A stretch of DNA of 64,000 bases from Flaccisagitta enflata (GCA_965153355.1 OZ231128.1:27342001-27406000); one strand, 5' to 3'; counted from the first letter of the stretch, positions 14,049 through 25,886 are shown. A program made the numbers and translations. The notes: generated by a model from the sequence alone, not told the origin.

Positions 14049-14627
14049 TAAAAAATAGAAATCTTCACAACTTTGAACAAAGTTCATACATGGACCTTTA
14101 AATGAATACTAGTCGATTGCAAAACACTGGATAATTGATTTGAGTTCCCCCTGTCGCAATGATGACCGGTATTTGTCATAAAAGCGATTTGTTGAGCTTT
14201 AATAGGATCTTTAGAGCGCTGACGTTCCAGATCTCCAGACGCATGTTCCATATTTGAGGCAGAAAACGCATGAGCATAAAAATTGCAAAAAGCATACTTC
14301 TAGTTGACCTAGCATGATGAAATTTTAACTGGAGTATTTTCAAACCCTACCCTTACTTCAGTAAAAAATTCATCTTGATAGGCGAACGAGAAGTATGCTT
14401 TTCACAATTTTTATTCTGATGTTACTTTCTGTCTGAAAATCGAACATGTTTTAAAAATTTTTCCAAAGGAGTCTTTTCATTCTTAGTGAAATAACTTCCA
14501 AGCCTGTTGAGCTAAATAGATGCGGTTTGCACAGATAGCTTGGAAATTCAAAGGGCTTTAATTCTGAAATTGGTTGAACCATTGAAGAGATATTGATCAA
14601 AATGTTAGTGAAGATTTCTATTTTTTA
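14049..14627. mobile_element. ~580-bp palindromic (foldback) element
   Basis: Ends are TAAAAAATAGAAATCTTCAC and its complement. The halves meet near 14310-14390, where AAAAATTGCAAAAAGCATAC faces GTATGCTTTTCACAATTTTT. There is no coding frame, and no clear target duplication is visible. It separates a truncated F1 tail from a LINE remnant. Confidence 0.6.
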
Positions 14628-14632
14628 GATAG

Positions 14633-15650
14633 TAGATTCCTGCGATCATTACAAGTACCTAGGAGATATAGTGATGCGCAACAATGGAAATCAGAAAAAC
14701 ATCGAGGAGCGAGAAAAAACTCAAATTTGCAACCAGACAAATCATGTCATGGTGCAGCAGCGAAACCATAAGTGGTATGGAAGTGCAGGCTCTCCTCAGG
14801 CAACACGAATCTAGAATTATACCCACTTTACTTTCTAATTGTGAAACCTGGGTTCTTGGGAAGAAGCAAAGACGCAAACTTGAACGTATTGAGCTCTGGG
14901 CTCTTAAAAAAATGTTTTGTCTCCCTCCTACAACACCTACTCGCGCAGTCATAGTTGCAATGGGATGCCTATTCACTTCACAAAGAATAGACCAGAAACA
15001 ATTGATCTATCTTAAAACCATACTCAACAGACCAGAGGATGATTGGACCAAAAAATCCTTGTATGTACAAAAATTGGAAAAAATTTGGTGGGCAAAACAG
15101 ATCAATGAACGGTTAGATTATTATGATCTAGATTACTCATGGGATGATATAAAGAGCTGAATGGAAGCGTCGAGTCAGTTCAAAAATTGAACTAAAGCAC
15201 ATTGACTGAATCAAAGAGACCTTAGATGGAACTCAGACCGAGAAAACCAAGACCAATTTCATCCAGGACCTTATTGAAAGGAGCACTTATTCACGTCAGC
15301 CTATGACAAATATTTTAAATAGAAGCAAGATGGGCGCCAAGGCCATAATAATAGATGCTTGATTGTGCTAATAACTATCACTTTAAATATAAAAGCAAAA
15401 CGTGCAACATGTGTAAAGAAATTGATGATGAATCGCATAGAATAAATTATTGTAAAGAATATGCTTGCATAAATTTGTTTGAATCCAAACATAAATTTGA
15501 TTTTAGTAATATTTATTCTGAAGAGAAAGAAGAAGTTGATAAAGTGGAATACGTGATTCGTCATTTGTGGGATATTTCTAACGGTAAAAATCAAATGAAA
15601 CTACCGGTCTCTCTATCTCTATCTCTCTGTGTACATAATTGATAAGTCAT
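14633..15650 (+). pseudogene. Non-LTR retrotransposon remnant, post-RT and C-terminal zinc region
   Basis: The first frame (14639-15160) encodes YKYLGDIVMRNNG, then the region after the reverse transcriptase core with NCETWVLGKKQRRKLERIEL and QLIYLKTILNRPEDDW. This is the thumb and downstream region of LINE ORF2. It stops after DDIKS. A second frame (15355-15642) carries CNMCKEIDDESHRINYC, a C-x2-C-x7-H-x4-C zinc knuckle-like motif typical of LINE C-termini. Between them the frame is broken. The polymerase core and endonuclease are absent. It is not the same element as the copy at 38165-41580. The clade is not determined. Confidence 0.7.
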
Positions 15651-15880
15651 GACTGTATTCGAACCACTTCATTTTCTAATTGTAAATTGAAACTTGATGG
15701 TATTAACTATCTATTATTAACGGTCATTTTTATTACTTTCCACATGTTCTGAACAATGCATACAAAAACTGTGATATAGATTTAAAACTATACTCCGTCC
15801 ATGTACTATACTCCGTCCATGTACTAATGTTCTCATTGTGTATAATTATGTGATCATAATTTATTGGACAATATATCAAT

Positions 15881-15882
<2 letters not shown>

Positions 15883-15954
<72 letters not shown>
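15883..15954. repeat. (CT)n microsatellite
   Basis: About 36 TC units immediately after AATCAATCAATC. Confidence 0.97.
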
Positions 15955-15956
<2 letters not shown>

Positions 15957-16281
15957 AAGAAACCCGAGATGATTTTAACTTAAAGATACTTCTTCTCATT
16001 GAGGCTGTCGCTAAATATAGTTTGCTTCTTATCGGTTTCTTCGGTCGCCTTCGACTCCGAAGTGGCCCGTCAATGATGAGATCTTGGAGATGATCATGAT
16101 GATCTGCAACTTGTCGTGCGATCGATCATCGCCGTCAGCCTCGCAAATCCATCACTCTCAAATTTCAAATTTCGCATCGAATTCTTGAAGAAGTTTAAGA
16201 AGTGAGAGAGTGAATATTTTACGATTTGCGAAGAAGAATGACAACGAGGATCTTCAATTTATGTCAAAGATGTTGATTGTC
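15955..16281. other. GC-richer unique segment, unassigned
   Basis: 16010-16150 is notably GC-rich and non-repetitive for this window and could be an exon or promoter. No splice-consistent frame of useful length is seen. Confidence 0.25.
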
Positions 16282-16467
16282 AACAAGTGACGCGGGGTCA
16301 CAATATCGTTGCGGGCGGATGGGCGCAAACCCTTAATACACTCACACGCACAGACCATCGCAACTGCAGCATTGAAAGTGCGCGTTTTTGCACGTTTCAA
16401 CTTGATTATCACGGAATAATGGACGGACCGACGGACCGACAGACAAGGCTCCTCATAGAGTTGCGTG
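16282..16467 (+). mobile_element. F1 element, GTTGCGGGC type, tail truncated
   Basis: The head is AACAAGTGACGCGGGGTCAC with TCGTTGCGGGCGGATGGGCG. The microsatellite is GGACGGACCGACGGACC. The tail stops after GAGTTGCGTG, so the distal hairpin arm is lost. Confidence 0.6.
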
Positions 16468-16929
16468 AAATTGTCGGAGACCCTCAACATTAACTGGGTA
16501 CATGTACTACAGCTACATGCACGTATAATAAGAAGACAAAAAGATATAAGCTGAATCTTTTAACCTCCAAAGGATCTTTAACTAAAACAAAGCGCGGATA
16601 GCTATCGTTTGATGCTACACTGTAGTATTACTGTACTGAACATAAGTTTTTTCTTCACAATTTTGCGGTGCTCAACCGCTTATGCTTGAGTTTCAGGAGA
16701 CCACTTAGAGAGCTTTAGCTACGCCTCACACTTCTTCGTCATTTTGAAAGGCACTTCAACCATAGATTCTCGTCTAGAGGCCCAAATTATGGAAGAAGGC
16801 CGGATACACGGCTATCCCAGTCGCGTGAGGTTGGGCAGGGGTAGTGTTAAAGAAAGTGAATACTCAGCACTCACTAGGGAATTTGGGTAGGAGCGGCGAG
16901 CTATAAAGCTCAGTTACGCCCAAAAAGTA
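16468..16929. other. No gene; F1 head fragment at 16797-16870
   Basis: 16797 onward reads AAGGCCGGATACACGGC, then AGTCGCGTGAGGTTGGGCAG, a head without tail. The rest is unassigned. Confidence 0.4.
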
Positions 16930-17110
16930 ACAGGTCGCCCTGCTTTGCCTGTTTGGCCTTTGGGAAGAAGAGGGGATGCAGGGGAGCGGCCCCGATGGAA
17001 ACGAGATCCTGTAGAACACAGGGGAACTTTCGTTCTTCCACCCAGAGAAGGCCGATTTGAGGTATGAGAACATAGACTGACATAGGGGCAACGGATACCG
17101 CTGACCATCC
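16930..17110 (+). mobile_element. F3 head fragment
   Basis: AACAGGTCGCCCTGCTTTG, GAGCGGCCCCGATGG, and CCTGTAGAACACAGGGGAAC identify an F3 head. The minisatellite and tail are missing. It is followed by CTGACCATCCAACGCTTTTG, shared with 55480-55505. Confidence 0.5.
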
Positions 17111-17113
17111 AAC

Positions 17114-17193
17114 GCTTTTGCGACTATCATTGTTATGAAATGAGCAATAGATTGCTTTTGCGACTATCATTGTTATGAAATGAGCAATAGATT
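17114..17193. repeat. Exact 40-bp tandem duplication
   Basis: The unit beginning GCTTTTGCGACTATCATTGT occurs at 17114-17153 and again at 17154-17193. Confidence 0.9.
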
Positions 17194-17257
17194 GCCACAC
17201 GTGAAGCGAATAAATCATAAAAAGATTTATGCCCGGCTGAATTACGCATCCCTTCCT

Positions 17258-17303
17258 CTTTAGATACCCGACGAGAAATCTCGCTACTTCCGTTCGTCGG
17301 CAG
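17258..17303 (+). CDS. Candidate internal exon of an unidentified gene
   Basis: A 46-nt segment is bounded by the acceptor CCTTCCTCTTTAG and the donor CAG/GTATCC. In the frame that joins the next exon in phase 0 it encodes YPTRNLATSVRRQSQ. The pairing with 17425-17589 rests only on splice signals and phase. Upstream exons were not found. Confidence 0.3.
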
Positions 17304-17424
17304 TCGCAGGTATCCATTGTATTCCCTGACATTCACCGTTTCCGCAATCACCACTTCGACCAGCTCATCACCATCACCATTTACGATAAAAGTACTAAAA
17401 CCTAGTAACTTTCTCCCTTGGCAG

Positions 17425-17589
17425 CCCGTCAAATTCATCAAGACCTCAGCGGATTTCCTGGCAGAAGAAGCGCGGAAGCAGATCGAGCTGTCAGAAGAGA
17501 CGAAGATGAAGCTGGCGGCGGAACTTGAAGGAAGACCCGTCGTGGAAGTAAAGGAAGAAGACACCAAATGGCAGAACGTGACTCGTTAA
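17425..17589 (+). CDS. Candidate 3'-terminal exon, unidentified protein C-terminus
   Basis: A strong acceptor (TTTCTCCCTTGGCAG) precedes an open frame that ends in TAA at 17589. The 54 residues run PVKFIKTSADFLAEEARKQI to VEVKEEDTKWQNVTR. They are acidic, probably helical in the first half, and lack a domain I can name. Base composition is GC-richer than its surroundings, as for the troponin and thymosin exons. An AATAAA at 17871-17876 gives a ~280-nt 3' UTR, which supports a terminal exon. Possible alternatives are a pseudogene or part of a longer plus-strand gene whose 5' exons are masked by repeats or lie before the window. Confidence 0.45.
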   Translation, partial: PVKFIKTSADFLAEEARKQIELSEETKMKLAAELEGRPVVEVKEEDTKWQNVTR

Positions 17590-17870
17590 ATCAGCCAAAG
17601 ATAAGCTTTCCCTTTCTTTTCAAATCGGAACATTGGAACCATACTCGCCACCGTTACCGGGGGTGCGAGAAGCTGATATGCATATTGCAGTACGGCTTAA
17701 TCATGCCCTACGGTCGTTCGTCATGATTATCCTTTTTTTTTTATTCCTTCTCCACCATGAAATTGTGCGTCTGTTAAGGCATCAGAGTTATATTGGTACC
17801 TTTTTTTGCTTGCATTTTAACTGTAAATGTTTGAAAAGTTTGTTCATGATGAAGCGTGCTTCGCATACAA

Positions 17871-17876
17871 AATAAA
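17871..17876 (+). other. Poly(A) signal AATAAA for the 17425 exon
   Basis: Canonical hexamer about 280 nt after the stop at 17589. Confidence 0.4.
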
Positions 17877-17889
17877 TTAATGTTCAAGA

Positions 17890-18522
17890 AGAAAGCGAAC
17901 AGCAGTAGAAATCAGCGTCCCCAAGTTGGATACTCGGTCGCCAAACTAGATACTTAGGATCCAGATCTGGATACTTTTTAGAGGTGCCTAGCTACCTGGA
18001 AAGGCATTTGGATCCTGGCTACTAATCTGGATACTTTTAAGTGAAAAATTTAGATTCTCCAGTTTAAATCTGGATACTTAAAATAGTGGCTTTAAAATAT
18101 TTTTTAAACATGCTAATCTACTTTTTTAGGTAATGGACTTAAATCTGGGCTGAGAAAATGATTTTTTTATCTTGGTTTAGCCTATGTATACCTGATATAT
18201 ATCTTCATATGTTTGTGAGTCAGTTGCTTGATTTTTTGGATGATGCAAATTTGGCCATTTGGTCATATTGTCTTTGCCCCTGCAGCCCTGCTTGCCGGCC
18301 AAGCATCCAATATTGTTTTTGAATCAGTTCAAGATGCTCTTACTAAATTATGAATGACATACATTAACTGTGTCCTAAAAAGTATTTCGCCTATAAAGTT
18401 TTTCTTAAGCCTTCATAGTTTTCCTAAAGATGCCCCAGATTTCTCATAGCATCATAAACAATGTTTTTAGTGTCAGATACACAACTCTAGAACTTGCTAT
18501 ATTGGTCTGTCTGTCTGTCCAT
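17890..18522. other. No gene; GGATACTT-box repeats at 17910-18080
   Basis: Short motifs TGGATACTT, CTAGATACT and GGATCC recur with irregular spacing. Related boxes occur inverted at 20370-20610 and again at 21780-21870. The remainder is AT-rich. Confidence 0.4.
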
Positions 18523-19041
<519 letters not shown>

Positions 19042-19085
19042 CTGTCCATCTGTTATTTGTTGGAAACTTTTTTTAAAATGTGAGC

Positions 19086-19342
19086 AGTTTTTAGTTGCAT
19101 GCTATGCAACTCCACCCTTTATTGTTTGTCCATCCATCGGTTGGTTGGTTGGTTGGTCGGTCCCCTCTTCATTTTTTTGGCGTTATTGAGCTTTTTAAGC
19201 TAACCCCTCTTGCCCCAATGCTCCTCTTTCACTGCTCCTGCCCACCCACACGCAACTGGGGTAGCCGTGTAACTGGGCTTGTTACCATACTGCCTTAGCC
19301 CACCTGTCCGCAACTGGGGGGAGTGTATAAGGCCTTGTCAAT
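19086..19342 (-). mobile_element. F1-like element, AGTTGCATG tail, composite head
   Basis: On the minus strand the tail is GAGTTGCATAGCATGCAACT followed by AAAAA. The microsatellite is (ACCA/GACC)n. There are two head-like segments (CCAGTTGCGTGTGGGTGGGC and CCCAGTTGCGGACAGGTGGG), suggesting a nested or recombinant copy. Confidence 0.5.
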
Positions 19343-19640
19343 GAAAATAGCCATTACGAAATATCTCAATTCTTTCTAATCTTTCTTATCTTTCTAGTTC
19401 TATTTTTAGTTCTAATTGTACCAAATCAAGTGGTACCTGTAGGGATTGGCTTTGTACATCAAAGTGTGCCTTTTTTTTTTTGCTAATTGAATTATTTTAT
19501 TTATGGGCGACGCCTACCTTACTTTTTGTTATAAAATAAAGGCAATGCTGGGGCCAAAATACTTCCTGTACTTTTTCATTGGAAGATGAAGAGATTAGGG
19601 GTTATGAGCAAAATAATTATATGGCTATAAAACTATGACA
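19343..19640. other. No gene seen
   Basis: AT-rich, no repeats or frames of note. Confidence 0.5.
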
Positions 19641-20156
19641 TTTGGGTGCTTCGCATAGCAAAAGTTGGTCATTTCTTTTCGCCCTCTTTACCTAATGTGG
19701 AGTGACCAATTTTAGGACCCTTACCGTTTTTGTTTTATCAAAAATCGTTCATCTTCCGTTTTTTAGAAAATTGCTTTTGAGGACCTAATTTGCATAATGC
19801 AGTGGGATAAAACAATATGCTGACGTTGTTTGAATCAGCTTTCATAGTTTTCTACTCTTCATAGAATTGCAATTCTGTCTTTTTATTTGCTCTTTCATAA
19901 CTTATGTTCTGATATTTTAGTTTATTTTTACATACATCATGATTTTTTGAAACAAATAATCATCTTTTTTGTAACAAAACTACATAGGATTTTGCTGAAT
20001 TCTGGGAAATCAGTGGAAACTCTAAGGCCAAAACAAAAACGGAAGATGAAGGAATTTTGAAAAAAAGAAAATAGTCATCTTCATGATTTTTGCTCCTCCA
20101 TATTACCTAAATAGGGTGAAGGGATACTCCCAACTTTTGCTATGTGAAGCACCCAA
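19641..20156. mobile_element. 516-bp inverted-repeat element with 8-bp flanking duplication
   Basis: The ends TTTGGGTGCTTCGCATAGC and GCTATGTGAAGCACCCAA are inverted repeats, with weaker complementarity continuing inward for over 100 bp. CTATGACA flanks both sides (19633-19640 and 20157-20164). The size of the duplication fits hAT or another 8-bp class. The termini are not the usual hAT sequence, so the superfamily is open. Confidence 0.7.
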
Positions 20157-20895
20157 CTATGACATGCAAGATAATCCCTGCTATTAGAAGCCAACTTGAC
20201 TCCACAAGTTTTCTATGGCAATCTTTTCTCAAATCCTTTTTGCATTGTTGATTGAAAGAGTTATGAGCTAAAGAGTTGCAGCATCTTCTACATTAATCAG
20301 TCTATTTATGTCACCCAAATGTGTTTTTTTTTTACAAATATCATTATTCATATTAATTTCTTTAATAAAACATTATCTAGATACTAATCTAGATACTAGC
20401 AAAAAATCCTAGATACCTTCTGGATACTTTTTGGGCTTCCTTTAGATACTTGGCCTCCACTACATTTGGCGACCGAGGTTGGATAGTTAGTAGCTAGATC
20501 TGGATAGTAACGGAGGTACCTTAGATAGTAAAAGAATAATCTGGATATTAGCTACTAATCTAGATATTAAATGAAAATTTTTTAGATAGCGCTGGGTATT
20601 AGTAAGTTTTTCAAATTTTTGAGTTATTTTTTATTTTTCTATTTAAAGACAATTGTCAAACCAATGAAATCTTAAAAATTATTTTGATAAATATCTAAAT
20701 TTTACTTATCATGAGTTTATTTAACTTAGATTCTGGTTAAACCTATGTATAAGATCATTTGTGATCAATTTACAATATGTATAACAGAATGAAGTAAATG
20801 TGTAATTTGAAAATAATTAGTATTTCATTTTTATGTAAATCTTTTTGAATAAAAGATTATGAAGTTACTGAAATGAAATTTGGACAGGGTTACTA
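20157..20895. other. No gene; GGATACT/GATAGT-box repeats at 20370-20610
   Basis: Irregular repeats TCTAGATACT, TCTGGATA and TTAGATAGT. GGCGACCGAGGTTGGATAG is the complement of part of 17930-17960. Confidence 0.4.
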
Positions 20896-21220
20896 CACCA
20901 GGTAATCTGTAACGTAAAACAGTGAAATGAAAACCCAAAGTTGCTTGGAATTGCTTAGATTTTGCTTGGGGTTGCTCAGGGTTGCTGGGGTTTGCTCGGG
21001 TTGATGGTATTGTTTATCATGCAGTGAAACACTAATGTTATTTATCATAGTGGAGTTGTTTCTAACAATGCAACCCCGAGCAACCCTACACCACCCCAAG
21101 CAACCCAGAGCAAACCCAGAGCAACCCCAAGTAAACCCCGAGCTTAGGTTGCTTTAGCTTAATTTAAGGTTAAACCCGATGCGACCCCTGGGGTTTAAGC
21201 TCACCCCAGATTACGGGGTG
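20896..21220. mobile_element. TA-flanked element with (GGTTGCT)n inverted arms
   Basis: Ends CACCAGGTAATCTG and CAGATTACGGGGTG are bordered by TA on both sides. The interior has GGGTTGCT-type repeats in one half and AGCAACCC-type in the other, so it folds back. No open frame. Confidence 0.6.
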
Positions 21221-22429
21221 TACCAAGTGTTAGACCCATATAAATCAAGAATGAGAGCCTTTGAAGATATCACTATCTCTCACTATAAGTATTCTTACTT
21301 TGGGTCAAATTAATCATAAATAGAGATGAATACAAGCAAAAACCACTTTTAGCTGAAAAATTATCCTGGTTGCTCAGGAAGAAATTGGCCTCTGTACAAT
21401 TCTCAGCTGATGATATAACACAAAACCTAGACCCATATAGAAAATACACAGGAAAGATTTGATTATCCTCTTGTTTCTCTCCCCTATATTTCACTACAAA
21501 AAATTGTGTGAGCTAAGATCCATATTTTGAATGACTTAATAAGTAAGAATTTCTATAAGGAGTTTCTTTTGTTAAAAAGTGGTGCATTTACCCAACAAAT
21601 ATAAAGGATCTGAGCACATCAGTTCAAAAGCTCTAAAACTGTTAATTAGTCATACAAATATAGAAAAGTCATACAAACATTCAATTCAGCTACATTCAAG
21701 TGCATTTCAAAGGACTGAGCAAAACTAAACTTTAAAAGCGATTGCAGCTTTGTCGGCACTGCCTTATAGTATAATCTTTATGTTTAGATAGTAAACTAGA
21801 TAGTGAAGAAAAAAATTTAGCTACTATCTAGACAGTAATAGCCATCAACTCGGATAGTAGCTCCAAAAACCACTTGGGGACACTGGTAGAAATTTTCTCG
21901 AGCTCTCGCGCGCGTCGTGTCTGTCACATGGGTACTCGGTACCGCGCCCGGCGTTGAACTGATGCTAGCTTCGCTTAGCGATGGAGTTCCCTGCAAAAGA
22001 CGAAAGGTCGTTCTGCTATGCCACCGATATGTATAGCAAATCTATCATTCGCGTTACACTGTCGAGGCCTCTGTTATGAAAGTTGAAACAACATTGCCCT
22101 TATAAAAGGAGGCCAGAATTCTCCAATTAGCAAAGGATGAAAGCCTTGCAAGCTTTTAATGGTGTTTACTCCGTATTACTCACAACTATCCTTTACTTAT
22201 AAATAAAAGAGCTTACCTGACAAAACTTTCAGCTTGTCTGCATACCTCATTAGGATAGGGTATCGAGTATTGGGGCGGGTGGTTGTAGGGGTTGATATGA
22301 TTCTAGGGTAAGGTCTGTTGTGGGGCGATAGAGACAAGTCACAAGTGCGATATTTTACAATAATGTCGAGTTTTTTTCTGTTCCTGTCTACCTTGTTCAA
22401 CAACAATGAACAAAGATTCTTTATAAAAT
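21221..22429. other. No gene seen; short GC-rich patch at 21895-21990
   Basis: Mostly AT-rich. The patch (GAGCTCTCGCGCGCGTCG and following) is unique but has no frame of interest. GGATAGT boxes at 21780-21870 relate to 17910 and 20370. Confidence 0.4.
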
Positions 22430-22598
22430 ACCAATAAAGGCGGCTCTCGCCGACTGGAAAAAAGTTGTACGTATATAAAAGGTTTTTTTTTCATTGCATG
22501 TTCTTCTGTGTGATCTCATGATGTCTCGTTGACTTCCTGCCTGTTTTTGTCATTCAATCTGTCTCTCTGCGTCTCTTTCTTGGTCTTCCTTTGTCTTT

Positions 22599-22659
<61 letters not shown>

Positions 22660-23022
22660 TGTGTGTCTCTCTCTCTAGCGTCATAAAAGTTAGGGTCAAT
22701 TTGTGTAACATCTTGACTCTTCTCTGTTGTTACATAGGGCTGAAAAATAGGATCAATGAAAAATCTCAATTTTTGCAAAAATGCGAAAAAATTTAAAAAG
22801 ATTAAAAAATTCAATACGCCAAAACTAATGATCATAGAGACTTCTGGTTGGCGCCATTTGAAAGAGGAAAATAATCTCTTTCTTAGCTATAAATATAAAA
22901 AATGTATCATCCCACCCTCAAAACTAACAAACTTCCTAAAATTGCCTCAAACCAAGGATGGAAAAATTCATTTGTACCCTACGTTTCAAATAGTCGAATT
23001 ACGTAATTCGACTTTTTTCCAA
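22430..23022 (+). mobile_element. F2 element, compact copy with (GT)n
   Basis: The head is ACCAATAAAGGCGGCTCTCG with GGAAAAAAGTTG. (GT)n at 22600-22672 is far shorter than in 3335-4278. The body is shared with other F2 copies. The tail is GTCGAATTACGTAATTCGAC followed by TTTTTTCC. Confidence 0.7.
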
Positions 23023-23231
23023 TTACCATTTTAAAAACTTTTGGCGTTTTTTTTAGATACAAGAGCTCTCAATACTTAGAGCGCCGTTATGCGGTGGTTT
23101 CAAATTTCCTAAGATTTTTTCAACAGCATAATATTTCTTATACATATGAGAGAGGTTTCTTTTTTTTTTTTTTTTTTGCATGAAACTTCATGGATATCTC
23201 ATTGATATGCAAGAAAAGCAAAGACGGAGAT

Positions 23232-23727
23232 GCTACAGGTCGCCCAAGGGCAATATGTGGTCTACAAAACCCGTTACTAGGGATGTGGAAGCGATTAACC
23301 GCTTCCATTTTGGTGGATGGGATAGCGACTAGTATTTGTACTACAAAATGGAAGCGGAACCGGAAGCGGAAGCTGTGGAAGCGGCATAAAAATCGACCGC
23401 TTCCACATCTATACCTGTTACCCTCCTTTGCGTGATTGTGAGTGAGAGGTAGCAAGCCCTGATGGAACACAGGGGGACTTTTGATTGTCCGTCCATCCAT
23501 CCATCTGGTAAGAATTGAGGTTTGAGGGCAGAATCGAAGGTGGAGAAGCCATATTTAAGGCCTGAAAGGGAAGATTTGAAGCCTGAGAGGGCTATTTTGG
23601 AGCCTAGGGCTGAGAAGACAGACTTCAGGCCTGAGAGGGCAGATTTCAGCTCATGAGGGTGGATTTCAGGCCAGAGAGGGTAGATTTCGAGCCAATGAGA
23701 ACCGATATCAGGCCTATGGGGAGAAAT
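23232..23727 (+). mobile_element. F3 element with GGCCTGAGAGGGCAGATTTC minisatellite
   Basis: The head ACAGGTCGCCCAAGGGCAAT is split by a small hAT-like insertion (23278-23413). It then continues TGTTACCC, GATTGTGAGTGAGAGG and AACACAGGGGGACTTTTG. The minisatellite at 23515-23710 has ~20-bp units in one orientation. No GC-rich tail is seen. It runs into F5. Confidence 0.55.
23278..23413. mobile_element. 136-bp hAT-type MITE
   Basis: Ends are TAGGGATGTGGAAGCG and CGCTTCCACATCTATA. Flanks are CCCGTTAC (23270-23277) and CCTGTTAC (23414-23421), an 8-bp target duplication with one mismatch. The interior repeats GGAAGCGG motifs. It is inserted in an F3 head. Confidence 0.7.
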
Positions 23728-23999
23728 TAATCAAAGGGTTTGGAGATGGGGAAGGAAATCTTAGGGGGAAAACAGAGAAAAAAAATTGGGGAAAATAAAA
23801 CTTTTGGTAGTACCAAATCATAAAAACTGAGTAGTAAAACACAATTTGATGTTATTTGAACCTTAAAAACACTGTTTCATTGCTATATGGGGAAGAAAGT
23901 CATAGATTTTGCAACACAACGTAACGCGGGGAAGAAAATCAATGGGGGGGGGGGGAATTAAGCAAAGGTCATATAACTATATACACCCCTGCCAATCAG
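23716..23999. repeat. Dispersed repeat F5, copy 2 (inverted relative to 1125-1415)
   Basis: Matches the complement of copy 1 including TTTGGAGATGGGGAAGGAAA, a G-homopolymer at 23945-23956, and TATACACCCCTG. Confidence 0.5.
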
Positions 24000-24287
24000 T
24001 GGATTGTTATTGTATACTGGAACCTAAAAATAGAAGTTGCATCAAGAGTTGAAGACGCATAGAACGATCGATTTCGGGATTTTACGGCGACAACAGACAA
24101 ATTAATCATGTCATCACGCGAAAAGTCAGATGTAGCCCAAAGATCGAAAACGAACAATGCGAGGAAGAAAAGGCGATGATTTATGGCTTTAAGTGCAGCG
24201 AGAGCGGGTGCTCGTTAGGGCAAAGAAAAGTGAAATTTAAGTCTTGGTTGAACTTACGCACCTAAAAGCTGTATATATAGCTGTAGA
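24000..24287. other. No supported gene; 23-codon open frame at 24109
   Basis: MSSREKSDVAQRSKTNNARK followed by KRR and a stop (24109-24180). It is basic and short and could be an exon fragment or chance. Confidence 0.2.
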
Positions 24288-24429
24288 GCCAAGTCCCGCT
24301 AAGAGGATTTCAAGAGACAAAAAATTTGTATATGTTTTTAACGTAACTTTGATTTAGCCATGAGAGGAAATAAAGGAAAGCAAATGAGAATTACCTTCCC
24401 AGGGAGTTCGTTAGAAAGAGGTTCTACTG
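24288..24429. mobile_element. Possible pogo-like MITE
   Basis: The right end on the minus strand reads CAGTAGAACCTCTTTCTAAC. The left end reads CTGTAGAGCCAAGTCCCGCT. Both resemble the pogo-type 'CAGTxxAACC' termini also seen at 49652. The pairing is imperfect. Confidence 0.4.
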
Positions 24430-24893
24430 TATGAGAAAGAAAAGAATTATTCTGATAGAATTACAATTATTTATGACAGAAACAAAACTTCAGGCACGAG
24501 ACGCGAAGATGTCAAAACAGGTAAAACAAGACAAGCACTCGTTTTCATTTCACCCTATTTTCACGCAGATGAGGGAATGGAAAGATGCAATGAACCAAGG
24601 AAGTATGTATTGGCGCAAGACGGCAAGAGAGCAAAGCCCTGCCAAAAAACGGACGGGCATGCTCGTTGGACTGTGGTGATCATGTGACCATGTCTATAAC
24701 AATTTGATTTGCGAGGTAACTCAATTGTTTCTTTACGACAGATATTTCTCATTGGTGGTTAAGGATCAGAGGAAGTGTGATGGGGCAAGAAAAGAAGTTT
24801 CATCGTTTTCATTTTATTAGGGTGGCTGTGGTAAACATGAAAAAACAACAAAAACAAAAACAAAAGAGCGAATTAATGACCAAAAATTAGAGA
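24430..24893. other. No supported gene
   Basis: A plus-strand open frame to 24679 (KQVKQDKHSFSFHPIFTQMR) has no match I recognise and no clear splice sites. Confidence 0.25.
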
Positions 24894-25155
24894 AACAAAG
24901 TCATTAGACCCAAGTCGCGTGCATCGGCATTTTCACAAAAGGTCGGACAGAGATACAGGCAGACAGGTTAGGCTGGAATTTTCAAAATGATCATTGAATT
25001 AGCAGTCTCCAACTCCCAGTGTATTTCCTCGTGTTCAAATGTATGAAAAAACACAAAAGAGTACCTTTTAAATGATTTGTGACCGACCGACGGATGGACG
25101 GACGGATCGACGAACCGAGAAGTGGCTTGTAGAGTCGCGTAGCACACGACAAGAA
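24894..25155 (+). mobile_element. F1 element, AGTCGCGTGC type
   Basis: The head is AACAAAGTCATTAGACCC with AAGTCGCGTGCATCGGC. The body is shared with 43065-43287 (ATTTTCACAAAAGGT). Microsatellite GACGGATGGACGG. Tail TAGAGTCGCGTAGCACACGAC with one arm mutation. Confidence 0.55.
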
Positions 25156-25501
25156 ATAATCGACGGTTATCTTAAATTGACTTCCTCGATGAACTTTCTC
25201 CAATTCGATATTCTCTTTCTTGTGCGTCTCCTTCACCGCCTCTTCAAGATGTTCGTCTCTTCCTATCTTTTCCCCTTCTCCCTCTCCTCCCCCTCCTCCC
25301 CCTCTCCTAGTGTCTTCTTCAGCCTACCGGGTCACCAGCCCCCCCCCCCTACATCGATCTCCTGGGTGCACCATCTTGTTGGCCGTATAAAAAGACGACC
25401 ACTTATCTCGTTCGCCGACAAAGTTGCTGAGCGTCTTCGGATTAAGGAGTCTTTTTCTACGGTACGACTTTTTCATATCTTTGCTTTTCTCCACTTGAAT
25501 T
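25156..25501 (+). other. Possible exon, unidentified
   Basis: A frame at ~25350-25480 reads HHLVGRIKRRPLISFADKVA then ERLRIKESF, after a C-rich pyrimidine tract and before ACG/GTACGA. It is coding-like, but I cannot name a family or link it to a gene. Confidence 0.2.
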
Positions 25502-25619
25502 ATTAGGTGCGACAAAGCACCTCTATAACTGGCTGTGTCCGTTGGTTGGTCGGTTGGTCGGGTAACGCATTCGTTTGACGATCCACACGTCGCACCTTAT
25601 TGGCTTACTTGGCCTTGTT
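25502..25619 (-). mobile_element. F1 element, AGGTGCGAC box type, complete
   Basis: On the minus strand the head is AACAAGGCCAAGTAAGCCAA, then AAGGTGCGACGTGTGG. The microsatellite is (GACCAACC)n. The tail is GAGGTGCTTTGTCGCACCTA. The head box AGGTGCGAC is the exact complement of GTCGCACCT. At the one position where this copy differs from 54176-54302, the change occurs in both head and tail. Confidence 0.7.
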
Positions 25620-25886
25620 TCTTTCTTTTTATCTGCGTGTCTGTTGTTTGTTGGTCGTAACAATCAGAACAGAGAGCCAGATGTGCGAAGAGACATCGGA
25701 CGGTGTTCATATTTTAATGAATCGGCAGGATCGCATTGTCATATTCATTTCGTTGTTTGTCCTCTGTCCTTGCATCTGGCCCATGTCATTTAAACCCATA
25801 CCATAACCGCATGCCGCATGCCGCGTGCCGCATGCCGCGTGCCGCATGAACAATGAAATAAAAGAGAAACAAAAGCTTGGTGCAGT

